Program-made: the position numbers and the translations under genes | Assembly (NCBI RefSeq): GCF_000425465.1 | Contig: NZ_AUDM01000008.1 | Span: forward strand, 62,001-126,000 | Direction: 5' to 3' | From: Flavobacterium filum DSM 17961 | Lineage (GTDB): Bacteria > Bacteroidota > Bacteroidia > Flavobacteriales > Flavobacteriaceae | DNA length: 64,000 nt | Shown: one piece after another, positions 45,553-54,181 of the stretch | How positions within the stretch are numbered: the stretch's first letter is position 1 | Layout: each line of letters opens with the position of its first letter | The notes under the pieces: model-generated | Databases searched by the model: none | The model's input: the letters and a program-made list of their open reading frames with translations, nothing else | Told to the model about the DNA's origin: nothing

Positions 45553-45903
45553 ATGAATTCAACAGTTAACAGAAATTTTTTAGTAGTTATCTTTTTAATG
45601 TTCATCGGTATTATTGGAGCTTCTGCTCAAACAACTTCAACAAATGAGTTAGTAAACGAATCAGAAGCAATGGAGTTAATCAAAAATTCTGAAGAAAATG
45701 TTTCTTCAGCTGAAATATCAAATTGGTTCATTGGGGCAAAACAAGAAGTTAATTTGACAAAATCAAATGAGTCAACCACTCAAAACCGTTCTGCTTTAGT
45801 TTCTAAAAAAGAGCAATATTTAAAATCAGGATTTTCTACAAAAACAATTTTAATTCGTTCTATCTTAAAAAAAGCGGATGGTTATGTAAACGCAACTGTT
45901 TAG
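45553..45903 (+). CDS. Small secreted protein, function unknown
   Basis: A 116-residue protein with a signal peptide ending at about residue 25 (LMFIGIIGASAQ). The mature part of about 90 residues is hydrophilic and rich in Ser, Asn, Lys and Glu. It contains EAMELIKNSEENVSSAEISNW and, near the end, TKTILIRSILKKADGY. No domain is recognised. The gene stands alone between the RNA polymerase operon and the polysaccharide cluster, with a terminator after it and a 183-base upstream region that holds two possible regulatory sites, so it is probably regulated on its own. Confidence 0.7.
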   Translation: MNSTVNRNFLVVIFLMFIGIIGASAQTTSTNELVNESEAMELIKNSEENVSSAEISNWFIGAKQEVNLTKSNESTTQNRSALVSKKEQYLKSGFSTKTILIRSILKKADGYVNATV

Positions 45904-45945
45904 TTTCCGTCAAAAAACTAAACACTCAGTTATTCGAAACCCGAA

Positions 45946-45975
45946 AAAAACCTTTGTAAAAACAAAGGTTTTTTT
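45946..45975 (+). terminator. Terminator of the small secreted-protein gene
   Basis: AAAAACCTTTGT pairs with ACAAAGGTTTTT around an AAAA loop, and the T run ends at 45975. It separates this gene from the polysaccharide operon. Confidence 0.85.
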
Positions 45976-46029
45976 GTTATCTACACAAAAAGTGAATAAG
46001 TTTTTATAGCTTATTTTCTCAAAAAACGA

Positions 46030-46037
46030 TACTTTTG
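46030..46037 (+). promoter_or_regulatory. -7 box of the polysaccharide operon
   Basis: TACTTTTG matches TAnnTTTG and ends 12 bases before the ATG at 46050, so the leader is short. No -33 TTTG is seen at the right distance. A TTG at 46035 lies in this box and was rejected as a start. Confidence 0.55.
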
Positions 46038-46049
46038 AAAAAAAGTAAA

Positions 46050-46916
46050 ATGAAATCATTAGAAAAAGATATTTGGTTATTTGAAATAACACCCAAAAAA
46101 TCATTTTTTAATTTTAATGTCAAAGAAATATGGCGTTATAGAGATCTTTTATTTTTATTTGTGAAAAGAGATGTTATAACGTTTTACAAACAAACTATTT
46201 TAGGTCCGCTTTGGTTTATTATTCAACCTTTATTGACTTCTCTTATTCAATTTGTTATTTTTAGTAAAATTGCAGCTATTCCTTCAGACGGAGTTCCTTA
46301 TTTTTTGTTTGTACTAGCCGGCAATATCATTTGGTTTTATTTTTCAGATACTTTAAAATCTATATCAGAGACTTTTACAGCTAATCAAAATATTTTTGGG
46401 AAGGTTTATTTTCCCAGAATTATTATGCCTCTAAAAGTGGTGTTTTCTAATCTATTGAAGTTTGGAATACAGTTTTCATTTTTTTTGATTGTATTGTGTT
46501 ATTATATTTATTTAGGATATGATATTAATCCGACTGTTTATATCTTTTTATTACCATTGATATTAATTTTTTTGGCTCTTATATCAATGGGAATTGGAAT
46601 GTTAATTTCATCATTAACTGTAAAATATAGAGATTTAAATTTTGTAATTACTTTTGGTATTTCATTGTTCATGTATGTGTCTCCTATTGTATATCCAACA
46701 TCACTCGTTTTAGAAAAAATCGATTCTAAATTTCATTTTTTAATTTATTTAAATCCCTTAACTGGTTTTTTGGATTTTTTTAAATATGCCTTTTTTGGCT
46801 CAGGATCATTTGATGTTTTAAATTTAGTTTACTCGCTTGTATTTAGTTTTGTGATTTTTGTTTTGGGAGTTATGGTTTTTAATAAAACAGAAAAGAGTTT
46901 TATTGATGTTATTTAA
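46050..46916 (+). CDS. wzm: ABC-2 type polysaccharide export permease (Wzm-like)
   Basis: A 288-residue inner-membrane protein with six predicted helices. The start (FNVKEIWRYRDLLFLFVKRDV) and TILGPLWFIIQPLLTSLIQF are typical of Wzm/TagG permeases, which with a Wzt ATPase export complete lipid-linked O-antigen or similar chains. The ATG at 46050 was chosen because the TTG at 46035 is inside the -7 box. It heads the cluster and the Wzt gene follows 13 bases later. Confidence 0.92.
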   Translation: MKSLEKDIWLFEITPKKSFFNFNVKEIWRYRDLLFLFVKRDVITFYKQTILGPLWFIIQPLLTSLIQFVIFSKIAAIPSDGVPYFLFVLAGNIIWFYFSDTLKSISETFTANQNIFGKVYFPRIIMPLKVVFSNLLKFGIQFSFFLIVLCYYIYLGYDINPTVYIFLLPLILIFLALISMGIGMLISSLTVKYRDLNFVITFGISLFMYVSPIVYPTSLVLEKIDSKFHFLIYLNPLTGFLDFFKYAFFGSGSFDVLNLVYSLVFSFVIFVLGVMVFNKTEKSFIDVI

Positions 46917-46929
46917 TGCGATTTAAAAG

Positions 46930-48174
46930 ATGGATGATGTAATTTTAAAAGTTGAAAATCTCTCTAAACAATATAGACTGGGCAAAATAGGTACAGGCAC
47001 CTTGAGTCATGATTTAAAACGGTGGTGGCATCTTGTTAGAGGAAAAGAAGATCCATATCTAAAAATTGGAGAAACAAATGATAGGAGTTTAAAAGGTGAA
47101 AGTGAGTATGTGTGGGTATTAAAAGATATCAATTTTGAAGTAAAACGAGGGGAAGTTCTTGGAGTTATAGGAAAAAATGGTGCCGGAAAATCTACTTTGT
47201 TAAAGATTTTATCTCGTGTAACATCACCAACAAAAGGTAGCATAAAAGCTAAAGGTAGAATTGCTAGTTTGTTAGAAGTGGGAACAGGATTTCATCCTGA
47301 GATGACCGGAAGAGAAAATATTTATTTGAATGGTGCCATTTTAGGAATGACAAAAAAAGAAATTTCTTCTAAGATTGATGAAATTATCGAATTTTCAGGA
47401 TGTGAGCGATACATTGATACACCGGTAAAAAGATACAGTAGCGGAATGACGGTTCGGTTAGCTTTTGCAGTGGCAGCCCATTTAGAACCAGAGATTTTGG
47501 TTGTTGATGAGGTTTTAGCTGTTGGCGATGCAGAATTTCAAAAGAAAGCAATTGGGAAAATGCAAGATATTTCAAAAACGGATGGAAGAACTGTTTTATT
47601 TGTTAGCCATAATATGGCAGCGGTCAAAAATTTATGTTCAAGAGGAATACTATTACATAATGGTCAATTAGTTTATCAAGGTCAAATAGATTCTGTTGTT
47701 GACCGTTATTTAGAAAGTGAAGAATTATCGTTTTCTAAAAGGTATCATAATGAAAGCATATCAGTTAAAGATTTATCAATTAAAGAGTTTTTTATCACCT
47801 CAGAAATTAAAACGGGAAGTAAATTTGAGTTTGAGGTATTAATAGATGCTGAAATTGAGCGTTTAGTTGAATTTTCTGTAGGATTTAGAAATGTTGATTC
47901 TACACCAATATTTCAAATATATTCCGGTCATGTTGGAAAAATATTTAAACTAATCAAAGGAATTAATAAATTGAGAGGAAGTATTGATAGTTTACCTGTT
48001 GTGGCAGGAAACTACACTATTACACTTTGGTTAGGTTCAAAGGGTGTAAATTTTGATGTACATAAGAACGCATTAAAGATTTTAGTTAGAGAAGGAGCCA
48101 TTAGTGAAGGTGGGCCAATTTCAACTAAGAATGGTTATCCGATAATTCATCAATCAAATTGGGAAATGACATGA
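46930..48174 (+). CDS. wzt: Polysaccharide ABC exporter ATPase with C-terminal domain (Wzt-like)
   Basis: A 414-residue protein. The N-terminal 265 residues are an ABC ATPase with Walker A GKNGAGKST (82-89), signature YSSGM (169-173) and Walker B ILVVDE (189-194). The remaining 150 residues form a beta-rich domain like the substrate-recognition domain of E. coli O8/O9a Wzt, which recognises the modified non-reducing end of the chain. That suggests the chain is finished by a capping modification before export; a methyltransferase gene overlaps the 3' end of this one by 4 bases (ATGA). Confidence 0.92.
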   Translation: MDDVILKVENLSKQYRLGKIGTGTLSHDLKRWWHLVRGKEDPYLKIGETNDRSLKGESEYVWVLKDINFEVKRGEVLGVIGKNGAGKSTLLKILSRVTSPTKGSIKAKGRIASLLEVGTGFHPEMTGRENIYLNGAILGMTKKEISSKIDEIIEFSGCERYIDTPVKRYSSGMTVRLAFAVAAHLEPEILVVDEVLAVGDAEFQKKAIGKMQDISKTDGRTVLFVSHNMAAVKNLCSRGILLHNGQLVYQGQIDSVVDRYLESEELSFSKRYHNESISVKDLSIKEFFITSEIKTGSKFEFEVLIDAEIERLVEFSVGFRNVDSTPIFQIYSGHVGKIFKLIKGINKLRGSIDSLPVVAGNYTITLWLGSKGVNFDVHKNALKILVREGAISEGGPISTKNGYPIIHQSNWEMT

Positions 48175-48836
48175 ATTTAGAATTTGCAACACACGAAAGA
48201 GAGCCTTTTTTTGCATTAGCTAAGAATTACATTGAAAACAATCAAAAAGTATTAGATATTGGTGCTGGAAATGGGGATTTTGCAAATTTTTGCAATAGAG
48301 ATGATTTTTATCTTTTTGATGGTAACGAACAAACAGTCGAATCATTAAAACAAAAATATAAAAATGTTTATCTAGGAAGATTGCCAAAATTACCATTTGA
48401 AGATGATTTATTTGATGTAATTCATTGTAGTCATGTTGTTGAGCACTTAGAACCCAACATCTTTTATGATACATTAGTTGAAATGAATCGTTGTTTGAGG
48501 CCAGAGGGGTATCTTATTATTTCTGCACCATTGTATTGGGAAGGTTTTTATGATGATTTGTCGCATATTAGACCTTATCCTACAGCTATTTATAAAAATT
48601 ATTTGTGTAATAAGCAGAACAATAACAGAACGAGAAGCTGTGTTTCTAATAAATATTCTGTTGTAGAAGAAATTTATCGTTTTAAAGAATTAAAAAATTT
48701 AACGAATAGTTATCCTTATCCTAGAAACATTATTGGAAAGTTATGGCTAAAAATAACTTTGGTTTTAAAAAATTATGCATTTAAGCAATATCAAAAAACA
48801 GGATATACAATTGTTCTCAAAAAAGGTACTATTTAA
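48171..48836 (+). CDS. SAM-dependent methyltransferase
   Basis: A 221-residue class I methyltransferase. VLDIGAGNGDFANF near residue 26 is motif I for S-adenosylmethionine and the HCSHVVEHLEP block (about 85-95) is motif IV, as in the UbiE/Coq5-like group. The ATGA overlap with the Wzt gene sets the start at 48171. Its place beside a Wzt with a recognition domain suggests it may methylate the growing end of the glycan, but a sugar-precursor role is also possible. Confidence 0.85.
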   Translation: MNLEFATHEREPFFALAKNYIENNQKVLDIGAGNGDFANFCNRDDFYLFDGNEQTVESLKQKYKNVYLGRLPKLPFEDDLFDVIHCSHVVEHLEPNIFYDTLVEMNRCLRPEGYLIISAPLYWEGFYDDLSHIRPYPTAIYKNYLCNKQNNNRTRSCVSNKYSVVEEIYRFKELKNLTNSYPYPRNIIGKLWLKITLVLKNYAFKQYQKTGYTIVLKKGTI

Positions 48837-49808
48837 ATGAATAAAGTTTCAATTATACTTCCAACATTTAACAGGATTCACCTTTTGAGAGAAACACTTA
48901 ATAGTATTTTTTTTCAAAATTATGAAAACTGGGAATGTATAATAGTTGATGATGATTCAACTGAAAATGTTTTTCAAATAGTGCAAGAATTTATTCTGAA
49001 AGATAGTCGTTTTGTGTATTATTCACGTCCAGAAAATTTACCAAAAGGAGCAAACTCCTGTCGTAATTATGGATTTGAAAAAGCTTCTGGTAATTTTATT
49101 CAGTGGTTTGATAGTGATGATATTATGTTGGAAGATTTTTTAAGTACTAAATTGAATGAGTTCACTGAGGATTTAGAAATGGTTATTACGTCCGGTTATT
49201 TTTGGAACAGTAAAAAGGAAACAAAAGAAGCAATAGAATTGGTTAATTCAGATATTCATTTGTTTGAAGATTTTATTCAATGGAAGATTAAAATTTTGAC
49301 ACCATCTGTACTATTTCGAAAAAGTTTTTTGAATGGAAAAAGATTATTCGATACATCAATCAAAAGAGGTCAAGAAGCTGAATTTTTCTCACGAATTTTT
49401 TTTAATCTAGAAAAGTCAAAATTTAAAATAAAGTCTAAATATCTATTTCTATATCGGCAACATACTGATTCTATTACATCCGAAAATACTAGCTATAATA
49501 GCGAATATAAAAATTCAAGTTTATTTATATTATCTGAAAATTTTAAAAGAGCTGAGCAAATTAAATCTAGTATATTATTAGATTATTTGAATAAGCAAAT
49601 CATTAATTTATTTTTTTTAAGTATTCAAAATAATGATTCATCTTTGGCAAAAAAAATCATCAATACCAATTTCCAAACGTTAACCAAATATGGAATAATG
49701 AAAAGTTTAGAAATGATTGTTATTGGAAAAATATTAGTAGCCATTACATTTCCAAGTTTTACTTTTCAAAAGCGTTGGAAAAATTTTAGTTTTAATTGGA
49801 ATGAATAA
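48837..49808 (+). CDS. Glycosyltransferase family 2, first of a tandem pair
   Basis: A 323-residue GT-A enzyme. VSIILPTFNRIHLLRETLNSI and WECIIVDDDSTE form the nucleotide-sugar fold, and WFDSDDIM (about 96-103) holds the DxD motif that binds the metal and the donor phosphate. It begins directly after the stop codon of the methyltransferase gene. It is closely similar to the next gene product at its N-terminus, which suggests duplication; the C-terminal halves differ, so acceptors probably differ. Donor and linkage cannot be read from the sequence. Confidence 0.9.
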   Translation: MNKVSIILPTFNRIHLLRETLNSIFFQNYENWECIIVDDDSTENVFQIVQEFILKDSRFVYYSRPENLPKGANSCRNYGFEKASGNFIQWFDSDDIMLEDFLSTKLNEFTEDLEMVITSGYFWNSKKETKEAIELVNSDIHLFEDFIQWKIKILTPSVLFRKSFLNGKRLFDTSIKRGQEAEFFSRIFFNLEKSKFKIKSKYLFLYRQHTDSITSENTSYNSEYKNSSLFILSENFKRAEQIKSSILLDYLNKQIINLFFLSIQNNDSSLAKKIINTNFQTLTKYGIMKSLEMIVIGKILVAITFPSFTFQKRWKNFSFNWNE

Positions 49809-50742
49809 ACGAGTCTCAATAATAATTCCAACTTTCAATCGGGCTGAAATTATAAAAGAAACGATAGAAAGTATTCGAAATCAGACGTATACCAATTGGG
49901 AGTGTATAATTGTTGATGGGGACTCTACAGACCAAAGTGAAATTAAAATTCCATCTTATTTTAAGTCAGATAATCGTTTCCAATATCATGTTTTACCGAT
50001 TAAATCAAATAAAGGGCCTAATCCATCCCGGAATTTTGGATTTAATCTTGCAACGGGTGACTATGTATATTTTTTTGATAGTGATGATATTTTAATGCCT
50101 TTTGCTTTTGAAACCTATATTTCAAATTTTGAAAATGAATATGATGTTGTAATAGCTCGATTAGAAAAAGTTGATCATAAATCAAAAAAAACCATTTCAA
50201 TAAACACTATTCAATCCGATAATATTATAGAAGATTATTTTACAGGAGTTGTTTCGTTTTATGTGTGTGGGCCAATGTGGAGAAAATCTTTTTTAGACAA
50301 ACAAACGCAACTGTTTGATAATGAAATATCCAATTTAGATGATTGGGATTTTAATTTAAGAATGTTGTATAATCAACCAAAAATTAAATATTTAGATAAA
50401 GTATTAATACACTATTTTCAACATGAAGCTTCCCTAAAGCAAGAATTGAATAAACTCAATTTTAGTGAAATTGATTCTGCTTTTAGAGCTAGATATAAAC
50501 ATTTAACGTTAATAACTAAATATGAATTAGGGTTCAAAAATATATATCTTGGTCACATCAATAATTTTTATAAACATTATTTACGATTAACATTAAGAAG
50601 TAAAAGTAACGATTACTTGTTTTTTTTAATAAAAATACTAAAAATTGAATGGGAATTATTTAATGTTATGAAAGTTTTTAAAGTCGTAATAGGTACATTC
50701 ATGTACAAATATTTAAAAAAAGGAGAGCGGTTTCTATATTAG
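49801..50742 (+). CDS. Glycosyltransferase family 2, second of a tandem pair
   Basis: A 313-residue GT-A enzyme that starts 8 bases inside the previous gene. RVSIIIPTFNRAEIIKETIES and WECIIVDGDSTD match the first copy almost position by position; FFDSDDIL carries the DxD motif. In the second half it has CGPMWRKSFL and LDDWDFNLRMLYN, the acceptor side of such enzymes. Together with its neighbour it likely adds successive sugars to the repeat unit. Confidence 0.9.
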   Translation: MNKRVSIIIPTFNRAEIIKETIESIRNQTYTNWECIIVDGDSTDQSEIKIPSYFKSDNRFQYHVLPIKSNKGPNPSRNFGFNLATGDYVYFFDSDDILMPFAFETYISNFENEYDVVIARLEKVDHKSKKTISINTIQSDNIIEDYFTGVVSFYVCGPMWRKSFLDKQTQLFDNEISNLDDWDFNLRMLYNQPKIKYLDKVLIHYFQHEASLKQELNKLNFSEIDSAFRARYKHLTLITKYELGFKNIYLGHINNFYKHYLRLTLRSKSNDYLFFLIKILKIEWELFNVMKVFKVVIGTFMYKYLKKGERFLY

Positions 50743-50743
50743 G

Positions 50744-51967
50744 ATGTATCAAATAAGAAAAAAAATATTAGTAATTGTTACTACATTTCCATCAGTTTCA
50801 GAGACATTTATTCTGAATCAGATTACTGATTTAATTGATCGTGGATACGATGTTACTATTTTTTCTTACAATCAACCAAATGAAGATGTCAAGCATCCAC
50901 TTTTTTTAGAATACAATTTAAAAGATAAAACATTTTATCATTTTAAAAATGAAGTTGGTAAACTCAAAGGAATCTTATATTTTTTGAGGTTTATTCTATT
51001 CAATTTTTTTAAAATTGATTTTTCAAAATTTACCTTTTCACTACAAAAATGGAAGGCTTTATATGACTTACCTGTTTTTTTGCTGAAAAATAAATATGAT
51101 ATTATCCATTGCCATTTTGGATTCAATGGAAAAAAAATTGCTCACCTAAAAAAGTTAAATATTTTAAAGAATGAAAAATGTGTTTTGACTTTTCACGGGT
51201 CTGATTTAACGCCGAGTTTAATAGAGGAATATAAAGTATTCTACAAAGAAGTTTTTAGATTTTTCAATGCTTTTACGGTAAATTCTCCTTATTTAGAAAT
51301 AATTTTAAAAAAAATTCATCCTGAAATTATCAATTTACATATTCTACCGGTTGGGTTTAGAAAGGACTATTTAGAAAAAATTCAAATTACTGAAAAAAAA
51401 ATAAATCCCAAACATATCGTTTTTTGTGGAAGACTCATGCCGATAAAAGGACCAGACAATGCAATTTTAATTTTGAATGAATTAGTTAGATGTAATTATG
51501 ATGTTCATCTCGATATAATTGGTGATGGACCAATGAGAGAAGATTTATTAGAAAAGGTAAAACAACTTAATTTACAAAATCATATCACTTTTCATGGCTT
51601 TTTGACTCAAAATAAAGTTTTTGAAATTATGGCTCAATCTTCAATTTTTTTATTGGCTGCAACGGTTGAAAAGGAAACTCTAAGAGCAGAAACACAAGGT
51701 TTAGTAATTCAGGAAGCTCAATTTTTTAAATTACCGGTGGTAGTTTCAAATATTGGTGGAATTCCATTTGGATTAATTGATGGTAAAACTGGATTTTTGA
51801 TTGACCAAAGTGATATTAATTTGTTTGTTAGTAAAATTTGTTTATTAATTGATAATCAAAACTTACAATTATCAATGGGCGATAAAGGGCATGAGTTTGT
51901 TCAAGAACGATTTGATTCAAAAATCTTAGGAGAGAAATTAATCACTATTTTTGACGATTTATTTTAG
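50744..51967 (+). CDS. Glycosyltransferase family 4 (WcaL/AmsK-like)
   Basis: A 407-residue GT-B enzyme. TTFPSVSETFILNQITDLIDRGY at the start is typical of the colanic acid/amylovoran group. HCHFGFNGKK is in the acceptor domain. FCGRLMPIKGPDNAI and ETQGLVIQEAQFFKLPVVVS (the E-x7-E motif of retaining GT4 enzymes) form the donor domain. It lies 1 base after the previous stop codon, so it is part of the same operon. Confidence 0.92.
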   Translation: MYQIRKKILVIVTTFPSVSETFILNQITDLIDRGYDVTIFSYNQPNEDVKHPLFLEYNLKDKTFYHFKNEVGKLKGILYFLRFILFNFFKIDFSKFTFSLQKWKALYDLPVFLLKNKYDIIHCHFGFNGKKIAHLKKLNILKNEKCVLTFHGSDLTPSLIEEYKVFYKEVFRFFNAFTVNSPYLEIILKKIHPEIINLHILPVGFRKDYLEKIQITEKKINPKHIVFCGRLMPIKGPDNAILILNELVRCNYDVHLDIIGDGPMREDLLEKVKQLNLQNHITFHGFLTQNKVFEIMAQSSIFLLAATVEKETLRAETQGLVIQEAQFFKLPVVVSNIGGIPFGLIDGKTGFLIDQSDINLFVSKICLLIDNQNLQLSMGDKGHEFVQERFDSKILGEKLITIFDDLF

Positions 51968-51979
51968 AATCATTTCATT

Positions 51980-53404
51980 ATGACTATAGCTAAAAAAGCC
52001 GGAACAGCAGCAAAATTAATGATAATCCGACGGGTTTGGGGAGCTTTAGTGTCTTTTTCAGTGATGGCTTATTTAGCAAGAACATTGAATAAAGAAGATT
52101 TTGGAATTGTTGCCATTTCTGCAGTTTTATTAAGTTTTATACAAATACTTGCAATCAGTGGAATCAGTGAATATGTGATATTTTATAACAAAGAGGATAG
52201 GAATAAAATTATTAACTCAGCTTTTTGGTTAAATATTTTTCTAAGTTTTATTGTAAGTGTTGTTATATTAGCTTTATCTCCTATTTGGGCAAGTTTTTAT
52301 AAAGATGATAGGATTATTTATATTGTAGTATTGTTGGTATTTAGTTTCTTTTTTAATATGATAGCGTCCATACCAAACGGAATTTATCGGAAAGAATTAA
52401 ATTATAAACCAATGCTATTTATTCAAGCATTGTTTGGAACGTTTAACAATATTGGTCAAGTATTATTAGCTTATTTTGGATTTGGAATATACAGTTTGGT
52501 TTTACCTAATGCAATTTTATCTCCATTTTTGGCTTTAATGCTACTTTACAAATCAGGTTTTAGACCGAATAAAGATTTTGGAAGAAAATATTGGTCTCAA
52601 ATATTTGATTATACAAAATATGTTATTGGTCAAAGAGTTATGGGGAAATTAGTTAATGAAGGGGATACTTTTATTGTAGGTAAATTTTTTGGAATGGCTT
52701 CACTAGGAGTGTACAATCTTGCATATCAGTTTTCAAATTTATTTAATGGTTATTTTCAACCAATAGTAAATAATATTACACTTCCACTATTTTCTAAAAA
52801 TAATAATAATATTCAAATTGTTAGAAATCATTATATAAAAATGATTGATTTAATTTCTATAATAACTATACCCGTAATGACTTTGATGTTAATAAATGCA
52901 AAATTGTTAATTCAATTTATTTATGGGGAAAAATGGTTAGATTCAGTAATCATTTTTCAAGTTTTAGCTTTTTTTGTAATGATAAAGTCGATTACAAGTC
53001 CAACAAACGGATTGTTTAATGCAATGGGGCAACCTAGAAAAAGTCTATTGTTTTTAAGGATTTTTGTTCCAATATTTTTGATTTCTATTTTTATTGGAGC
53101 ACAATTTAAATCCTTATTTATTTTTACTTTGATTCTTGTTATAGTAAGAATGATTGGAAGTTTAATATTGATGAAAGATGCTTTGAAATTAATTAATATT
53201 ACTAATTTTAATGCGTTTAAGGATGTATTATTTCTGGTTGTATTATCTGTAATTTTCTCAGCTTTATCTTTTATAATACCGGATTATTTATTTTTAAAGT
53301 TAATAATGTCTTTCCTTTTTCTACTTTCAGTATTTTTGTATTTTAAAATTTTAAGTAATGCTAAGTATCAATCAATTTTAATGGATATAAAAAAACTAAT
53401 TTGA
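51980..53404 (+). CDS. Polysaccharide flippase (Wzx-like, PST family)
   Basis: A 474-residue membrane protein with about twelve to fourteen helices. RRVWGALVSFSVMAYLARTL followed by NKEDFGIVAI is the start of the polysaccharide transporter family, and ASLGVYNLAYQFSN the helix-7 region. Such proteins flip lipid-linked repeat units for Wzy-type polymerisation. That is a different route from the ABC exporter at the start of the same cluster, and no Wzy-like polymerase is recognised in this window. It might flip a separate unit, or serve a second glycan. Confidence 0.9.
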   Translation: MTIAKKAGTAAKLMIIRRVWGALVSFSVMAYLARTLNKEDFGIVAISAVLLSFIQILAISGISEYVIFYNKEDRNKIINSAFWLNIFLSFIVSVVILALSPIWASFYKDDRIIYIVVLLVFSFFFNMIASIPNGIYRKELNYKPMLFIQALFGTFNNIGQVLLAYFGFGIYSLVLPNAILSPFLALMLLYKSGFRPNKDFGRKYWSQIFDYTKYVIGQRVMGKLVNEGDTFIVGKFFGMASLGVYNLAYQFSNLFNGYFQPIVNNITLPLFSKNNNNIQIVRNHYIKMIDLISIITIPVMTLMLINAKLLIQFIYGEKWLDSVIIFQVLAFFVMIKSITSPTNGLFNAMGQPRKSLLFLRIFVPIFLISIFIGAQFKSLFIFTLILVIVRMIGSLILMKDALKLINITNFNAFKDVLFLVVLSVIFSALSFIIPDYLFLKLIMSFLFLLSVFLYFKILSNAKYQSILMDIKKLI

Positions 53405-53431
53405 GTTTAGCACGTAATCATAATTATATAA

Positions 53432-54181
53432 ATGGATACAAAATTAACTTCAAAGGAATACTGGGAAGAATATTATAAAAAAACACAAACTTCTAAAGTT
53501 AAAATTAGTAGAATTGTTTCAGAGTATGACCAACTTTGGGAAATATTACTTTCCCAAAATGGAGCAAATCCACCAAAAACTATTTTAGAAATTGGAGGAT
53601 ATCCTGGCAGATATTTAGCTTATTTAAGTGATAAATTCAGCCTTGTCCCTACTTGTTTAGATTATAATTCTGATGTAAGTAAAATTGAAGAATGCATGAA
53701 AATTTTTGATGTTAATGATTATAAAGTCCTTCAAACAGATATATTTAATCATCAAATTGAAAAACAATATGATATTGTTATCTCTTTAGGATTTGTTGAG
53801 CATTTTTCTGATTATAATCAAATTTTAGATAAACATTGTGAATATTTAAAACCAGGTGGAACACTCTTAATAATGATTCCGAATAAACGATGGTTAAGAA
53901 AATGGTATGGATATTTAGTGGATTACGATAATTTAAAGGCTCATAACTTAAAATGTATGAATTTTAAAACGTTTAATGATTTTGCCAAGAGAAATAATTT
54001 AAAAGAAATTAAACTTACTTATTTTGGCGAATTTCAATATGCAGTTCATCAGAAACTAAATTTTATTCAAGACATAATCAAAAGGGTTGTGAAGTTTATA
54101 TTTAAAAGATTAAATCCATTTCTCAGAAATCATCCTTCAAAATTTTACAGTAGTTCCATAATTGCTATTTACAAAAAATAA
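53432..54181 (+). CDS. SAM-dependent methyltransferase, second in the cluster
   Basis: A 249-residue class I methyltransferase. ILEIGGYPGRYLAYL (about 51-65) is motif I with an unusual Gly-Tyr-Pro start, and VISLGFVEHFSDY is motif IV. The LKPGGTLLIMIPN stretch is motif VI. The C-terminus is basic and may lie on the membrane. Its stop codon shares a base with the next start (TAATG), so asnB is translated right after it. The substrate is probably a sugar or a lipid-linked glycan. Confidence 0.85.
   Translation: MDTKLTSKEYWEEYYKKTQTSKVKISRIVSEYDQLWEILLSQNGANPPKTILEIGGYPGRYLAYLSDKFSLVPTCLDYNSDVSKIEECMKIFDVNDYKVLQTDIFNHQIEKQYDIVISLGFVEHFSDYNQILDKHCEYLKPGGTLLIMIPNKRWLRKWYGYLVDYDNLKAHNLKCMNFKTFNDFAKRNNLKEIKLTYFGEFQYAVHQKLNFIQDIIKRVVKFIFKRLNPFLRNHPSKFYSSSIIAIYKK

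Noticed and set aside
46035..46037. TTG as start of the Wzm-like permease
   Set aside because: It is part of the TACTTTTG box; the ATG at 46050 follows.
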